Notes: generated by a model from the sequence alone, not told the origin. DNA of 64,000 nt from Opitutia bacterium (GCA_003142955.1 PLOH01000148.1:169975-233974); one strand, 5' to 3'. Numbered from the stretch's first letter, positions 37,356 through 46,401 are shown. Program-made: numbers and translations.

Positions 37356-37430
37356 TGCGTAGGGCCGGCGCTTGTCGCCGGGCCAATGGTCCATGGCAGA
37401 ACGGTCCGCCGACGAGCGGCGACCCTACGT
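37356..37430. repeat. REP-like inverted doublet (CGTAGGGCCGG family)
   Basis: The unit CGTAGGGCCGGCGCTTGTCG at 37358 is met by its inverted relative GGTCCGCCGACGAGCGGCGA ending CCCTACG at 37429. The same family flanks the REP-associated transposase at 50 kb. It lies between convergent genes (the glycosyltransferase and batD). Confidence 0.7.
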
Positions 37431-37470
37431 CAACGGCATGATGCCGGGTATGTCGTGGCGGTTGTCGGGA

Positions 37471-40149
37471 TCAGCGGTAGAGCCAGACGATGTCCTGCTG
37501 CCGGACCCAGCCAGTCTGACCGTTATCGAACACCAGGCGCACCCATCCAAGAAATTCCCGGTCGACCACCCCAAGCGAACCAGCGGGAAGCGAGGAGGTC
37601 TTTTGTTGGGTGTCAGCCTCGGTGGGAATCGACCGGAGCAGTACCTGATGCCACGCGATCGCGGCGCGTGAATCGACCGTCTCGCCATAGAAATGGAGCG
37701 AGATCACCGCACTGAGGGCGAGCACGAGCGCTACCGCCGCGGCCCCAACCGCGGTGGGGCGTACCCATTCGCCGGAGACGCTGCGATAGGCGCGCAGCAA
37801 GAGAATCAGAAGTCCAGCGGCGAACACCAGGCCTGCTCCGACCAGCAACCATTGCCATTCGGCCGGCGAAGCGAGACGCGCCAACAAATGCGGACCGGAG
37901 GCGATGGCAAACTCGCCGAGACCGGGCGGCGTGTAATCGGCGCGCTCGTAACCCAGGCCGAGATGCCAGCGGACGGATTCGGGACGCGGATTAAGCAGAA
38001 AGGCGGACGTCCATTGCGCAGCGGCCTCGGGCCAGTGACCCTGCTGCGCGAGCGCAAGGCCGAGATTGTGCCGGGCTACCCAATCGGTCGGGTCGCGAGC
38101 GATGGCGGCGCGCCAGCCCTGTTCCGCAGTCGAAAAATCACCCGCGTCATAGGCGTTGCGCGGGCTGGCGAAGCTATCCGCGGGCTTCGCGGCAGTCGGA
38201 GATTCAGCCTCGGTCCCGGCCCAGGCCTTGGGCCCGACGCAGACCAGGCAGAACAAGACGATGACGGCAGTGAGGATCTTGTGGTCGGGGCGTTTCCGAG
38301 CGCGGTCGTCGTTGCCGCCCAACCACGGCCAAAGGTTCTGCGGGTGGAAAAGGGATGACGCCTGCCAGCCAGGCACTCGCGTCGCTTCGAGCGCCGCTTC
38401 GGCCCGCCCCATCCAATCGTCAGGCAGGAGGTAGCCATTGCCATAGAGGGCCCGGTCTGATTCCGCCCAGAGTTTTTCCCAATGATTTTCCTCCGCCCCG
38501 CCCCGGGTCATGCCCTTCAGCCTCCGAGGCTGGCGGGCCAGGATGGCCGCGCTGGGGGCGGCATGGGCGATGGCGAGAAGAATGGCAGTCTCGTGCTGCC
38601 ACGCGTGAAGCGCCGGAATCCGCGCCCGGGGGTTGGATGCTGCCGGCATGCCGGCGAGAATCTGGCCGAGACGCTCACGAGCCTCGCGCTGTGCCCGCAG
38701 CGGATCGGTCCGCCGGGAACGCAACGCCGCCAGAATGAGCCAGGCTGGAATCAGCCAGAGCACGGAGGCCAACAGCCAGAGCAACCAGGGATCCGTTCCA
38801 AGCGGAACCAGTCCAGTATCGGTGCCGACCAGTGGATCGCGCGGAATCCCGGCCGGCGCCGTCGGTGGCGCCGCCAGGTGCGGCGTGGCGGTGCCCGTCG
38901 TCGGCATGGTCGGCGCCGAGGTATTCGAAGACGGGGGCGTGAAGAGCAACTGGCTGTTTGCTTCAGTCGATCCGGGCGGCATGATCGTGACCGTTGCCCG
39001 GTCGGTCTGTACGGTCCGGTAGGTGCCCGAGCGGGGATCGAAGTAGGAGTAGCTGACCGGCCCGAGCGGGTACGTGCCGGGTTTGGTGGGAATGAGCACG
39101 GCATCTTCAGAGAGGGTGGCGTCGAAGAGTTTACCTTCGGACGGCGTGCGCTTGGCCTGAGGCTGCAGCACCTTGAAATCCTTCGAAACCTCCCGCGCAG
39201 GCAACCCATGCACATCGGGCCAATTGCCCGTGCCGCGCAGCTCTAGCGTCCACGTGATGGGTTCGCCGACGGCAACCGTGGCGGGCACGATTTTGGAGGT
39301 TAAAGTGAACTGGCCGACGGCCCCCCCGAAATCGACAGGTGCGCCATCGGGCAGCGGCTTGATGGTTAGGGAGGGCACATTGCTGGTGACCGTCGGCTGG
39401 ATGATCCCGTTTTGGAACGAAAAGAACGTGTCCCCATTCGACGGCACCAGGAGGGCCGCCTGCTGGCTGGCGGGTTTCAGGGAGTAGGCACCAGGGGCGC
39501 TAAAACATCCGCGGGTCTTGTAGAGAATCTCGTCACGGGGCTCGCCACCGCGATCGGTTTCCGTCTGCTCCGGCCGCGCCCAGTCCTCGACCAGGAGCGG
39601 CGCATGATCCCATTGGAGCGCGCCGACACCGCGCAGGTGGAAGCGTTTGGCCACAGCCAGCGTGTAGGTGACTGGAAAGACTTCTCCCGCCCAGAATTCG
39701 CCGCCGGCCGGTGTCAGGCTGGCTTTGGCCGCGGTCTCGAGCGGGATGGAGGTTTGGCCGACCGTGACGTTGCCGACCGCGAATGTGGCAGCGGCGACAT
39801 GCTGCACGCCTTTGTTGGTCTCGACGTCAAATGCCGAGATGCGCACCTCAGGGCGTTTCGTTGGCCGGGCGTCGAAGTTCAACACATGTTTTCGCGTCAC
39901 GCTCATGTTTTCCATGGCAAAACTCGAAGCCGATCCGGTGAACTGGAGCTCCAATCCGTCGGGGGAGGGCAGCTTGGGGTCGCCGTCGGGTTCGCAGTTC
40001 TCGAAGACCAACTGGAGCGGACTGGCCTGCCCATAGGCGAGCGAGCCGGCATTGGGCTCCCAGTAGACGCGCTGCGCCGATGCCAGGGCGCACGGCAGCA
40101 TCAACAGAAACAGACAAGCGGGAATGAGGCGGAACATGAAAAGCTTCAC
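37471..40149 (-). CDS. batD: BatD-like oxygen-tolerance protein with TPR and SH3-like C-terminus
   Basis: An 892-residue membrane protein. It has a signal peptide (residues 1-26), then the BatD beta-sandwich region (VYWEPNAGSLAYGQASPLQLVF; VGEPITWTLELRGTGNWPDV), a Pro/Thr-rich linker and a TM segment (WLLWLLASVLWLIPAWLILAAL). The C-terminal half holds another TM segment, a TPR-like region (AYDAGDFSTAEQGWRAAIARDPTDWVARHNLGLALAQQG), two more TM segments and a final SH3-like domain (SLGVVDREFLGWVRLVFD). Typical BatD proteins are about 550-600 residues; the extra TPR-SH3 half looks like the BatE module fused on. It overlaps batB by four bases as the last gene of the operon. Confidence 0.85.
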   Translation of the reverse strand: MKLFMFRLIPACLFLLMLPCALASAQRVYWEPNAGSLAYGQASPLQLVFENCEPDGDPKLPSPDGLELQFTGSASSFAMENMSVTRKHVLNFDARPTKRPEVRISAFDVETNKGVQHVAAATFAVGNVTVGQTSIPLETAAKASLTPAGGEFWAGEVFPVTYTLAVAKRFHLRGVGALQWDHAPLLVEDWARPEQTETDRGGEPRDEILYKTRGCFSAPGAYSLKPASQQAALLVPSNGDTFFSFQNGIIQPTVTSNVPSLTIKPLPDGAPVDFGGAVGQFTLTSKIVPATVAVGEPITWTLELRGTGNWPDVHGLPAREVSKDFKVLQPQAKRTPSEGKLFDATLSEDAVLIPTKPGTYPLGPVSYSYFDPRSGTYRTVQTDRATVTIMPPGSTEANSQLLFTPPSSNTSAPTMPTTGTATPHLAAPPTAPAGIPRDPLVGTDTGLVPLGTDPWLLWLLASVLWLIPAWLILAALRSRRTDPLRAQREARERLGQILAGMPAASNPRARIPALHAWQHETAILLAIAHAAPSAAILARQPRRLKGMTRGGAEENHWEKLWAESDRALYGNGYLLPDDWMGRAEAALEATRVPGWQASSLFHPQNLWPWLGGNDDRARKRPDHKILTAVIVLFCLVCVGPKAWAGTEAESPTAAKPADSFASPRNAYDAGDFSTAEQGWRAAIARDPTDWVARHNLGLALAQQGHWPEAAAQWTSAFLLNPRPESVRWHLGLGYERADYTPPGLGEFAIASGPHLLARLASPAEWQWLLVGAGLVFAAGLLILLLRAYRSVSGEWVRPTAVGAAAVALVLALSAVISLHFYGETVDSRAAIAWHQVLLRSIPTEADTQQKTSSLPAGSLGVVDREFLGWVRLVFDNGQTGWVRQQDIVWLYR

Positions 40150-41945
40150 CAGTCGCGACCTTTCTGCGGGGGAGGTTTGTGGTCCCGGCTGTCGAGCATT
40201 TGGAAAAGCTCGGCCGGCGAATCTTGATTCCGAAGCTGGTCGAGCTTCTGGATGGGCAGCACGAGAGACGGGTCAGCCTTCGTTCCCGGCGGTTGGCGCG
40301 GCTGGCCGCCGACCTTCTGGGTTTCGCCCGTGTTGGCCTTGGCGGGTTCGGGGGGCGGCGGGGGCTTGGGCTGGAAATCTGGCTTGGTTTGTTGTTCGGG
40401 TGATTTCTCCGGCGGGGAATCCGCCGGGTTGCCGCTGGCATTCTGCTGCTGCGGTTGCTCCTGGTTTTTCTGCTGCGGCGGTTGTTTTTGCGGGGGTGGC
40501 TCGGGTGGTTTTTTGAGCAGATCCTCGAGCTCACTTCGGAGTTCAGGCCAGTCAGCCGCCGGTTTGGATAGCTTTTCACCCGCTTCGACTCCGGCCAAAG
40601 CGTCGTGCACCGCACCCGGCATCACCGGCTGACTCGCTTCCCGCAGTCGTTTTCCCCAGGTGACCGTTTCGCGGGCGAACGAGGCATAGTCCGCGGCGGA
40701 AAGGGCTGGCTGCCCGGACAGCTGTTCGACGAGCTTGCTGAGGGGCGCGGCGTAGGTCGAGGTGTCCTCGGCCGCGAAACTGGAAACCGGATACCGGATG
40801 CCGGAAAGAACAATCAATAGGATAACCGCAGCGGCCACCTTTCCGGCCGCCGGGCTTCGTTCTCCTCCGGCGGACTTTCCGCTTTCCGCTATCCGGTTGC
40901 CGGTATCCGAACTCCGCTTTCCGGCATCGGCAGCAAGCGGGAGATTGCGCACCCGCGGCCGGACCGGGAATTCGCGCCACAGGCTGAGCAGCAGGCACAA
41001 GAGCGCCGGCGCCAGCGCCCATTGAAAACGTTCAAGATGCCGAATCTCGGTCCGCTCCTTGAACTCCCCGCGGCGGCCCGAGGCGACGGTCTGCTTCAGA
41101 AGTGCGCCGAGATCCACCCATGCGCTGGCGTCGGTGTAGACGCCGTTGGTGGTGGTGGCGAGTTCCTGCAAGGTCGAGCTGTTGAGTTTCGAGAGCACGA
41201 CGGCGCCGCGTTCGTCCTTCACGTAGCTGCCCCCTTCATCGGGAATGAACGCTCCTTGCGCGGTCCCGACACCCAGGCCGATCACCCGGATGTTTTTCTT
41301 CTTCAGATCGTCGACCAGGCCCTGCCAACCCTCGGTCGTGCTCTCCCCGTCGCTCAGCACGATCAGATAACGGTCGGCGGTGCCGCTGGCGCTGAAGGCT
41401 TCCAGCACGGCGTGCAGCATGGCCTCGTAATCGGTGCCGCCCACCGGCATGAAGGCAGGGTTCAGCGACGGCAGAAACTCGTTCAGCACCTCGTAGTCGG
41501 CGCTCAGCGGTACTTGCAGAAACGCGGTGCCGGCGAAAACCACCAGGCCGACGCGTTCGCCGCGCAGGCCGTCCAGCAGACCCTGGATCAGCAAACGGGC
41601 GCGTTCCAGGCGGGAGGGCCGGACATCGGGCGCCAGCATGCTGCGTGACAGATCGAGGGCGATGACGATCTCGCGGGATTGATCGAAAACCGGTTCCTCG
41701 ACGCGGCCCCATTGCGGGCGGGCCAGGGCGACAATGCCGAAGGCCAGTCCGAACCAGAGGAAGAGCCGTCCGCGCGTGCTGTGGTGCCCCTCGCCGACGG
41801 CCGCCTGTCTCGCCCCCGCCCAGGCGCGCAGGATCTTCGGCCAGTGGCGGAACGATTCGTCTTTTCCGCGCCGGACCGAGTCCCCGAACGCCAGAAAGGC
41901 GACCGGAACGAGCAGCCAGAGCAGATGGGGCCAGAAGAAGATCAT
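40146..41945 (-). CDS. batB: BatB-like VWA protein with BatC-like C-terminal tail
   Basis: A 599-residue protein. ATG 41945 overlaps the batA stop (ATGA) and starts at MIFFWPHLLWLLVPVAFLAF, the usual BatB TM; a longer reading to 42068 has no hydrophobic start. The VWA domain (about 88-260) has an intact MIDAS: DLSRSM, the Thr of GGTDYE and LSDGES. A second TM (FQWALAPALLCLLLSLW) follows, then a third and a Pro/Gln/Lys-rich tail of about 180 residues ending in RDW, resembling BatC (TPR-like helix and acidic/Pro-rich end). So BatB and BatC seem fused. CCGGATACCGG-type filler at 40779-40930 encodes part of the region between TM segments. Confidence 0.85.
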   Translation of the reverse strand: MIFFWPHLLWLLVPVAFLAFGDSVRRGKDESFRHWPKILRAWAGARQAAVGEGHHSTRGRLFLWFGLAFGIVALARPQWGRVEEPVFDQSREIVIALDLSRSMLAPDVRPSRLERARLLIQGLLDGLRGERVGLVVFAGTAFLQVPLSADYEVLNEFLPSLNPAFMPVGGTDYEAMLHAVLEAFSASGTADRYLIVLSDGESTTEGWQGLVDDLKKKNIRVIGLGVGTAQGAFIPDEGGSYVKDERGAVVLSKLNSSTLQELATTTNGVYTDASAWVDLGALLKQTVASGRRGEFKERTEIRHLERFQWALAPALLCLLLSLWREFPVRPRVRNLPLAADAGKRSSDTGNRIAESGKSAGGERSPAAGKVAAAVILLIVLSGIRYPVSSFAAEDTSTYAAPLSKLVEQLSGQPALSAADYASFARETVTWGKRLREASQPVMPGAVHDALAGVEAGEKLSKPAADWPELRSELEDLLKKPPEPPPQKQPPQQKNQEQPQQQNASGNPADSPPEKSPEQQTKPDFQPKPPPPPEPAKANTGETQKVGGQPRQPPGTKADPSLVLPIQKLDQLRNQDSPAELFQMLDSRDHKPPPQKGRDW

Positions 41946-43012
41946 GGCCGGAAGGAAGGTCCGCTGGTGAGCGGCGAGCGGGCCGGAACGGAACGATTCC
42001 GCAGGGTGGGCCAGGCCAGGACGATCCCCGCCAGAAACACGCAGAGGAACCCGGGCACGGCGAACCACGGAAAGAGCTCCGTGGTGAGCAGGTACGACTT
42101 TGCCTCGAACTCGATTTTCTGGGCCTCGTCGATCGATTGGAAGGCCGACTTGATCGTCCCGGCATCCCTGGCTCGGTAGAAGCGGCCACCCGTTTGTTCC
42201 GAGATGCTGGCCAGCGCATTTTCGTCAAGATCCGCCATGATCTGAGTGTACGTGATCGTTTTTCCGTGTTCGTCCTGCACCGGCAGATAGCTATAGCCAT
42301 CCGTGCCCGCTCCAATCGTGTACACGGGGATTCCCCGGGCGCGCGCGATCTCGGACGCTTGCGGCGGCGTCAGCACCCCGGCGTTGTTTGAGCCGTCCGT
42401 CAGGAGGATGACAAAGGCGCCTTTTCGGTGGTTCCCTTCCTCGCGGCCGGCCTGTTCGAGGCGCGTCAGCGCGACGCCGAGTCCGTCGCCGATGGCGGTA
42501 TGGTCCGCGTCGATGACGCCGATCTCGATGCGATCGAGCTGGCGGGAGAGCCAGGCGTGGTCGAAAGTGAGCGGCGAAAGCGTGTAGGCCTGGGTCGCGA
42601 ATACCACGATGCCGATCCGGTCGCTCGGCCGGTTCTGCACAAAGGCCTGGATGACAGGTTTGATGACCTGAAGGCGATTCGGACCTTCGCCCGGCCGGTG
42701 ATTGTCTTCGGCCAGCATGCTGCCCGAAAGATCGATCGCCAGCATGATGTCATAACCTTGTTGATGAACCTGGCGCTTGTCGTCCACCCGCTGCGGGCGC
42801 GCCAACGCAAAAACCAGCAGGGCCAGCCCCGTCACGCCCACGCTCACCGGCAGCCGCGAAAACGTTGCCACCGACGGACGATACCAGGCCGCGGCAAACG
42901 GCACGACGAGGGCCGGGACGCCGCGCCGTCCCCGCAGCCATGTCACCAGCGGAATCACCGCCAGCGCCAGCAGCCACCAAGGATCATGCAGCGTATGGTT
43001 GTCGTAGGTCAC
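41942..43012 (-). CDS. batA: BatA-like VWA protein
   Basis: A 356-residue protein with the BatA layout: two N-terminal TM segments (WWLLALAVIPLVTWL; VGVTGLALLVFALA), a VWA domain with an intact MIDAS (DLSGSM, the Thr of the DADHTAIGDG segment, LTDGSNN) and a C-terminal TM (WFAVPGFLCVFLAGIVLAW). I place the start at GTG 43012, where GGAG lies eight bases upstream and the family start VTYDNHTLHDPWW begins. The longer ATG reading at 43108 would translate the low-complexity repeat next to it (WDLAFGIWSFGVW) as protein. The MoxR-Bat operon aids envelope assembly and stress tolerance. Confidence 0.88.
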   Translation of the reverse strand: MTYDNHTLHDPWWLLALAVIPLVTWLRGRRGVPALVVPFAAAWYRPSVATFSRLPVSVGVTGLALLVFALARPQRVDDKRQVHQQGYDIMLAIDLSGSMLAEDNHRPGEGPNRLQVIKPVIQAFVQNRPSDRIGIVVFATQAYTLSPLTFDHAWLSRQLDRIEIGVIDADHTAIGDGLGVALTRLEQAGREEGNHRKGAFVILLTDGSNNAGVLTPPQASEIARARGIPVYTIGAGTDGYSYLPVQDEHGKTITYTQIMADLDENALASISEQTGGRFYRARDAGTIKSAFQSIDEAQKIEFEAKSYLLTTELFPWFAVPGFLCVFLAGIVLAWPTLRNRSVPARSPLTSGPSFRP

Positions 43013-43196
43013 TTCAGAAACTCCAAGGGACAAAAGCCAAACGCCAAAGCTCCAAATCCCAAACGCCAAATCCCAAGGAAGTCCGAACCGCCAATTCGCA
43101 GATTCCATGGGAACACCAGGGACACAACGGCGACAGTCTGCTGATGTTTATGCCGGGTTGGCATTGCTTTGGGATTTGGAGTTTGGAATTTGGAGT
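43013..43196. repeat. Low-complexity filler between the DUF58 gene and batA
   Basis: The plus strand is made of imperfect words CCAAACGCCAAA, CCAAATCCCAAA near 43030-43090 and GGGATTTGGAGTTTGGAATT near 43170-43196. Read as protein it gives the peptide FGIWSFGVW typical of such filler. It runs from just before the batA GTG start to the stop codon of the DUF58 gene, whose TAA is formed within it. Confidence 0.7.
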
Positions 43197-44246
43197 TTAC
43201 CCCCGTGATCGGGTCTTCATGCGGGCGTGAAAGAACCGGACCAGCGCATCGAGCCGTGGTTCTTCCGTGCTCACGATCAGCCGGCTCAGCGTGTCGGGAA
43301 ACAGATCGCGAAACGCCGCCGTCCGGCGTTGGACCCATTCCGTATGCGCCAGCCGCTGCGCAGCCGTCCCGTCCAGCGTGACCAAACGGCCGGCCAGGGG
43401 ATCGTACGCCACCAGTGCGTCACCGGCGGGAAGGGCGCGCTCCCAGGGATCGTCGACGCGAAAGCCCATCGTGTTATACCGGCGGCGCAGCACGCCCCAA
43501 CCTTCCGGCACCTCGCGCGGCGGGAAGTCGGAGAGCCAGATAACAATGCTATGCCGCGGTGCGGTTCGGGCGAGAAGCTGCCAGGGGATCTCGCAGGTCG
43601 GCGGCCGGATGGCGGCCGGCCGGCCGCGACGGGCCTCCCCCGTGACTCCGGGAGGCGGCGTGGTCGGTGCCACGATAAAGGGCGGGGTGGAGAGCGTCGG
43701 CGCGGATCCAGGCCGCGCCGGCTGGTCCTGCAAAGCGGGCGGGGGCATGCCCAGCAACGTGGAGGCGGCGTGCAGGATTGGCCCGCGGCCGCGCACGGGC
43801 TCCTTCAGGTGATATCCGCCGGGCGCGGCATAAACGTATCCGACCCGATCCCGATTCACCGCGCCGAGCAGCATCACCAGACTGGCGAGTTCCAGCAAAG
43901 CTTCGCGCTTTGAGAGATCGGAGGAACCGAACTGCAGGCTCGGCGAATCCTCAAAGACGAGCAGCAACGTGACCTCGCGTTCTTCGACGAATTTCTTGCG
44001 GTAGGGTTCGCCGAGGCGCGCCGTGACATTCCAGTCGATGTCGCGCACATCGTCGCCGAATTCATATTTGACCACCTGATCGAACTCCATGCCGCGTCCG
44101 CGGAAGGCCGAGCGGTATTCTCCGCTCAGCACATTCTCGACGGCATGCCGCACGCGCCATTCCAACCGACGCAGAAGAGCAAGGGCTGAATGACTGGAAT
44201 GCTGAAAGCCTGACTCAGAGCCTCCCGCGATGGTGGTCCGCTTCAT
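43197..44246 (-). CDS. DUF58 domain protein of the MoxR-Bat operon
   Basis: A 349-residue protein matching DUF58: residues 40-115 contain SGEYRSAFRGRGMEFDQVVKYE, then DVRDIDWNVTARLGEPYRKKFVEERE and the LLLVFEDSPSLQFG strand that begins a VWA-like fold lacking the full MIDAS (EDSPS in place of DxSxS). A Pro/Thr-rich linker (about 190-220) splits the domain. DUF58 proteins are partners of MoxR ATPases. It follows moxR by 34 bases and precedes batA. ATG 44246 starts just after the moxR stop region, and the family core begins only about 28 residues in. Confidence 0.86.
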   Translation of the reverse strand: MKRTTIAGGSESGFQHSSHSALALLRRLEWRVRHAVENVLSGEYRSAFRGRGMEFDQVVKYEFGDDVRDIDWNVTARLGEPYRKKFVEEREVTLLLVFEDSPSLQFGSSDLSKREALLELASLVMLLGAVNRDRVGYVYAAPGGYHLKEPVRGRGPILHAASTLLGMPPPALQDQPARPGSAPTLSTPPFIVAPTTPPPGVTGEARRGRPAAIRPPTCEIPWQLLARTAPRHSIVIWLSDFPPREVPEGWGVLRRRYNTMGFRVDDPWERALPAGDALVAYDPLAGRLVTLDGTAAQRLAHTEWVQRRTAAFRDLFPDTLSRLIVSTEEPRLDALVRFFHARMKTRSRG

Positions 44247-44280
44247 GGTTGGGTGAATCAGTCCTTCAGCCTTTCAGCTG

Positions 44281-45306
44281 TCAGCTTTTCACCACGGTCG
44301 GAACCGGTGTTCGTTCGATGATCTGCCCGATGATTTTGTCGGTGGTGATCTCCTCCGCCTCGGCTTCATACGTCAGACCGAGCCGGTGCCGCAGGATCTC
44401 GGGCGCCAGTTCCTGCAGCAGCGCCGGGGCGACGAAATCGTCCCCGCGCAGCCAGGCGAGCGCCCGGCCGGCCTGAAAGAGAGCGAGCGACGCGCGCGGT
44501 GAAGCGCCGAAATTGAGCTGCCGCTTGGCGTTGGGGTTGTCGGTGCGTTCGGCCAGCATTCTCGTCGACCGCACGAGGGAAAGAATGTACCGGTGCACTT
44601 CGGGAGCGACGTAAACGCGATCAACTTCCTGGCGCAGCGCCAACAATTCCTGGCCGCTGGAAACGGCGGCCAACACCGGCTGGCTGGTCACTTGACCCCA
44701 GCGTTGCATCATCGTGCTCTCTTCCTCGTTGGACGGGTAATCCACAATCAACTTGAACAGAAAGCGATCGGTCTGCGCCTCGGGCAGCGGGTACGTGCCT
44801 TCCTGCTCAATCGGGTTTTGCGTGGCCATCACGAAGAACGGCGTCGGGAGCGGCTGGGACAGACCGCCGATCGTCACCTGGCGCTCCTGCATCGCCTCGA
44901 GCAGCGCGCTTTGGACCTTGGCGGGGGCGCGGTTGATTTCATCCGCCAGCAGCAGGTTGGCGAAGATCGGTCCGCGATGGGGCACGAAGGTCCCTTCCTT
45001 GGGCTGAAAAACCATCGTGCCGACGACGTCGCTCGGCAGGAGGTCGGGAGTGAACTGGATCCGCTCAAATTGCACGCCCAGCGCCTGGCCCAGCGACTTG
45101 ACGAGCAGCGTCTTGGCGAGGCCGGGCATGCCCTCCAGCAGCACGTGCCCGTTGGCGAGCAGCGCCACCAGCAGACGCTCGACGATGACGTCCTGACCAA
45201 TGACCGCTTTGGCGATTTCTGTGCTGAGTTTTTTGGACCAGACGGGACCGTTGGGCATGGGAGAAGATTCGGGTTGGGATCTGACGAAAAGGCCGGGTTC
45301 GGGCAT
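44281..45306 (-). CDS. MoxR-family AAA+ ATPase
   Basis: A 341-residue AAA+ protein with the AAA_3 core: Walker A GMPGLAKT, the QFTPDLLPSDVVGT segment (a family hallmark), Walker B LLADEINRA, sensor 1 MATQNPIEQEGTYPLPEAQ and the C-terminal lid VNFGASPRASLALFQAG-type helix (FGASPRASLAL). MoxR ATPases act as chaperones that insert cofactors or assist VWA partners, here the Bat proteins downstream. The start could be ATG 45306 or ATG 45258; neither has a strong ribosome binding site. It leads the operon with DUF58, batA, batB and batD. Confidence 0.9.
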   Translation of the reverse strand: MPEPGLFVRSQPESSPMPNGPVWSKKLSTEIAKAVIGQDVIVERLLVALLANGHVLLEGMPGLAKTLLVKSLGQALGVQFERIQFTPDLLPSDVVGTMVFQPKEGTFVPHRGPIFANLLLADEINRAPAKVQSALLEAMQERQVTIGGLSQPLPTPFFVMATQNPIEQEGTYPLPEAQTDRFLFKLIVDYPSNEEESTMMQRWGQVTSQPVLAAVSSGQELLALRQEVDRVYVAPEVHRYILSLVRSTRMLAERTDNPNAKRQLNFGASPRASLALFQAGRALAWLRGDDFVAPALLQELAPEILRHRLGLTYEAEAEEITTDKIIGQIIERTPVPTVVKS

Positions 45307-45396
45307 TCGACTCGGGAAACGTTTAAATTGCTGCGGTCGCGGACATTGGTTTGACTGCCCTGAGCTGCGTAAGTTTCACCGCAGAGATACTAAGCC

Positions 45397-45804
45397 ATGG
45401 CGGGATTTCCACTGCAAATCGAGCAGGATGTGCGTCGGCGACTGGCCGCCCTCGGCGTGCCGCCGGCTGACGTCGAAGAGCGTTTTGTACGCGGCACGGG
45501 TCCCGGCGGGCAAAAAATCAACAAGACATCCTCCTGTGTCTGGCTCCGTCACGGCCCAACGGGTATTGAGACGCGTTGCCAGCGGGAGCGTTCACAGGTC
45601 GTCAACCGAGCACTGGCCTGGGCGGAGCTCTGTGCAAAGCTGGAGGAGCGAAAACGAGTCGCGGCAGCGGCGAGGCAGGATGAACAGGCGAAGAATCGTC
45701 GTCGTAACCGCCAGAAAAGTCGCGGCCAGAAGGCAAGGATGATTCAATCGAAGAAGCACCGCGCGGGCATAAAATCCAGCCGGGGACGGGTCGGCGCGGA
45801 TTAA
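45397..45804 (+). CDS. Release-factor-like (RF-1 domain) protein with GGQ motif
   Basis: A 135-residue protein: residues 28-45 hold FVRGTGPGGQKINKTSSCVW with the catalytic GGQ (37-39), followed by a basic C-terminal tail (KNRRRNRQKSRGQKARMIQSKK). There is no codon-recognition domain, so it belongs to the ArfB/ICT1/C12orf65-like group that releases peptides from stalled ribosomes: the GGQ loop enters the peptidyl-transferase centre and the basic tail the mRNA channel. It starts at ATG 45397, divergent from moxR with 90 bases between. It is distinct from RF1/RF2 by size. Confidence 0.88.
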   Translation: MAGFPLQIEQDVRRRLAALGVPPADVEERFVRGTGPGGQKINKTSSCVWLRHGPTGIETRCQRERSQVVNRALAWAELCAKLEERKRVAAAARQDEQAKNRRRNRQKSRGQKARMIQSKKHRAGIKSSRGRVGAD

Positions 45805-45964
45805 AGGGGCGGAAGTGCCTCAGCCTGCTCGGACAGCCCGGGCCTGCGCCGCCGCGCGATACCTCCGACGAACCTTGAGAACGTCTGGCCCGCCGGAAAG
45901 ACGATCCGCTTGAGTGGCGCGGCGTCTGCGCCAGTCCCGGGCCATTCAAGCTGACGAGGGCCGG

Positions 45965-46171
45965 TCAGTGCCCGCTTTCCGCGGCCTGCGCCTTCAGATT
46001 AGCCATTTGGTCCTGATAGGTGTGAAGCTGTTTCTGAAGGTCCGCGACCTTCTTTTGGGCAGCGGCGATCTCGGAAGTAATGCCGCCGGGGGTGGAGGCG
46101 CGGGCAGGCTCTGAAGTGAGGGCGGCCGCAAATGGAGCAGTCAGAACGACTGTAGCCAGGACTACCGTCAA
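45965..46171 (-). CDS. Small secreted coiled-coil protein
   Basis: The reading frame gives about 68 residues: a hydrophobic N-terminus (TVVLATVVLTAPFAAAL) and a C-terminal coiled coil (ITSEIAAAQKKVADLQKQLH, then TYQDQMANLKAQAAESGH). The only nearby in-frame start is TTG at 46171; an ATG at 46240 is out of frame by one base, so the true N-terminus or a frameshift is unclear. Small exported coiled-coil proteins of this kind are common; no function can be given. Confidence 0.4.
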   Translation of the reverse strand: MTVVLATVVLTAPFAAALTSEPARASTPGGITSEIAAAQKKVADLQKQLHTYQDQMANLKAQAAESGH

Positions 46172-46401
46172 CTGGAAGGCCGCAGGAAACGTGTCCGGCG
46201 GGGCCGAGATTCGGGAACGGGAACGTTGGGGAGATTCATAAAGCGGGGGATCGTTCAGATGTTTGCGAGTGTGGCTGAATTTTAAATCAGTTAAACAAAT
46301 GGCCGCTGAAGCCGTCGCTGCTCGGAGGCGGCGCCTCGCCAGGGATGATTCCGCCCAAAATCTAGCTTTGCGTGGAACGGAATTCTGACAATGATCACAG
46401 C

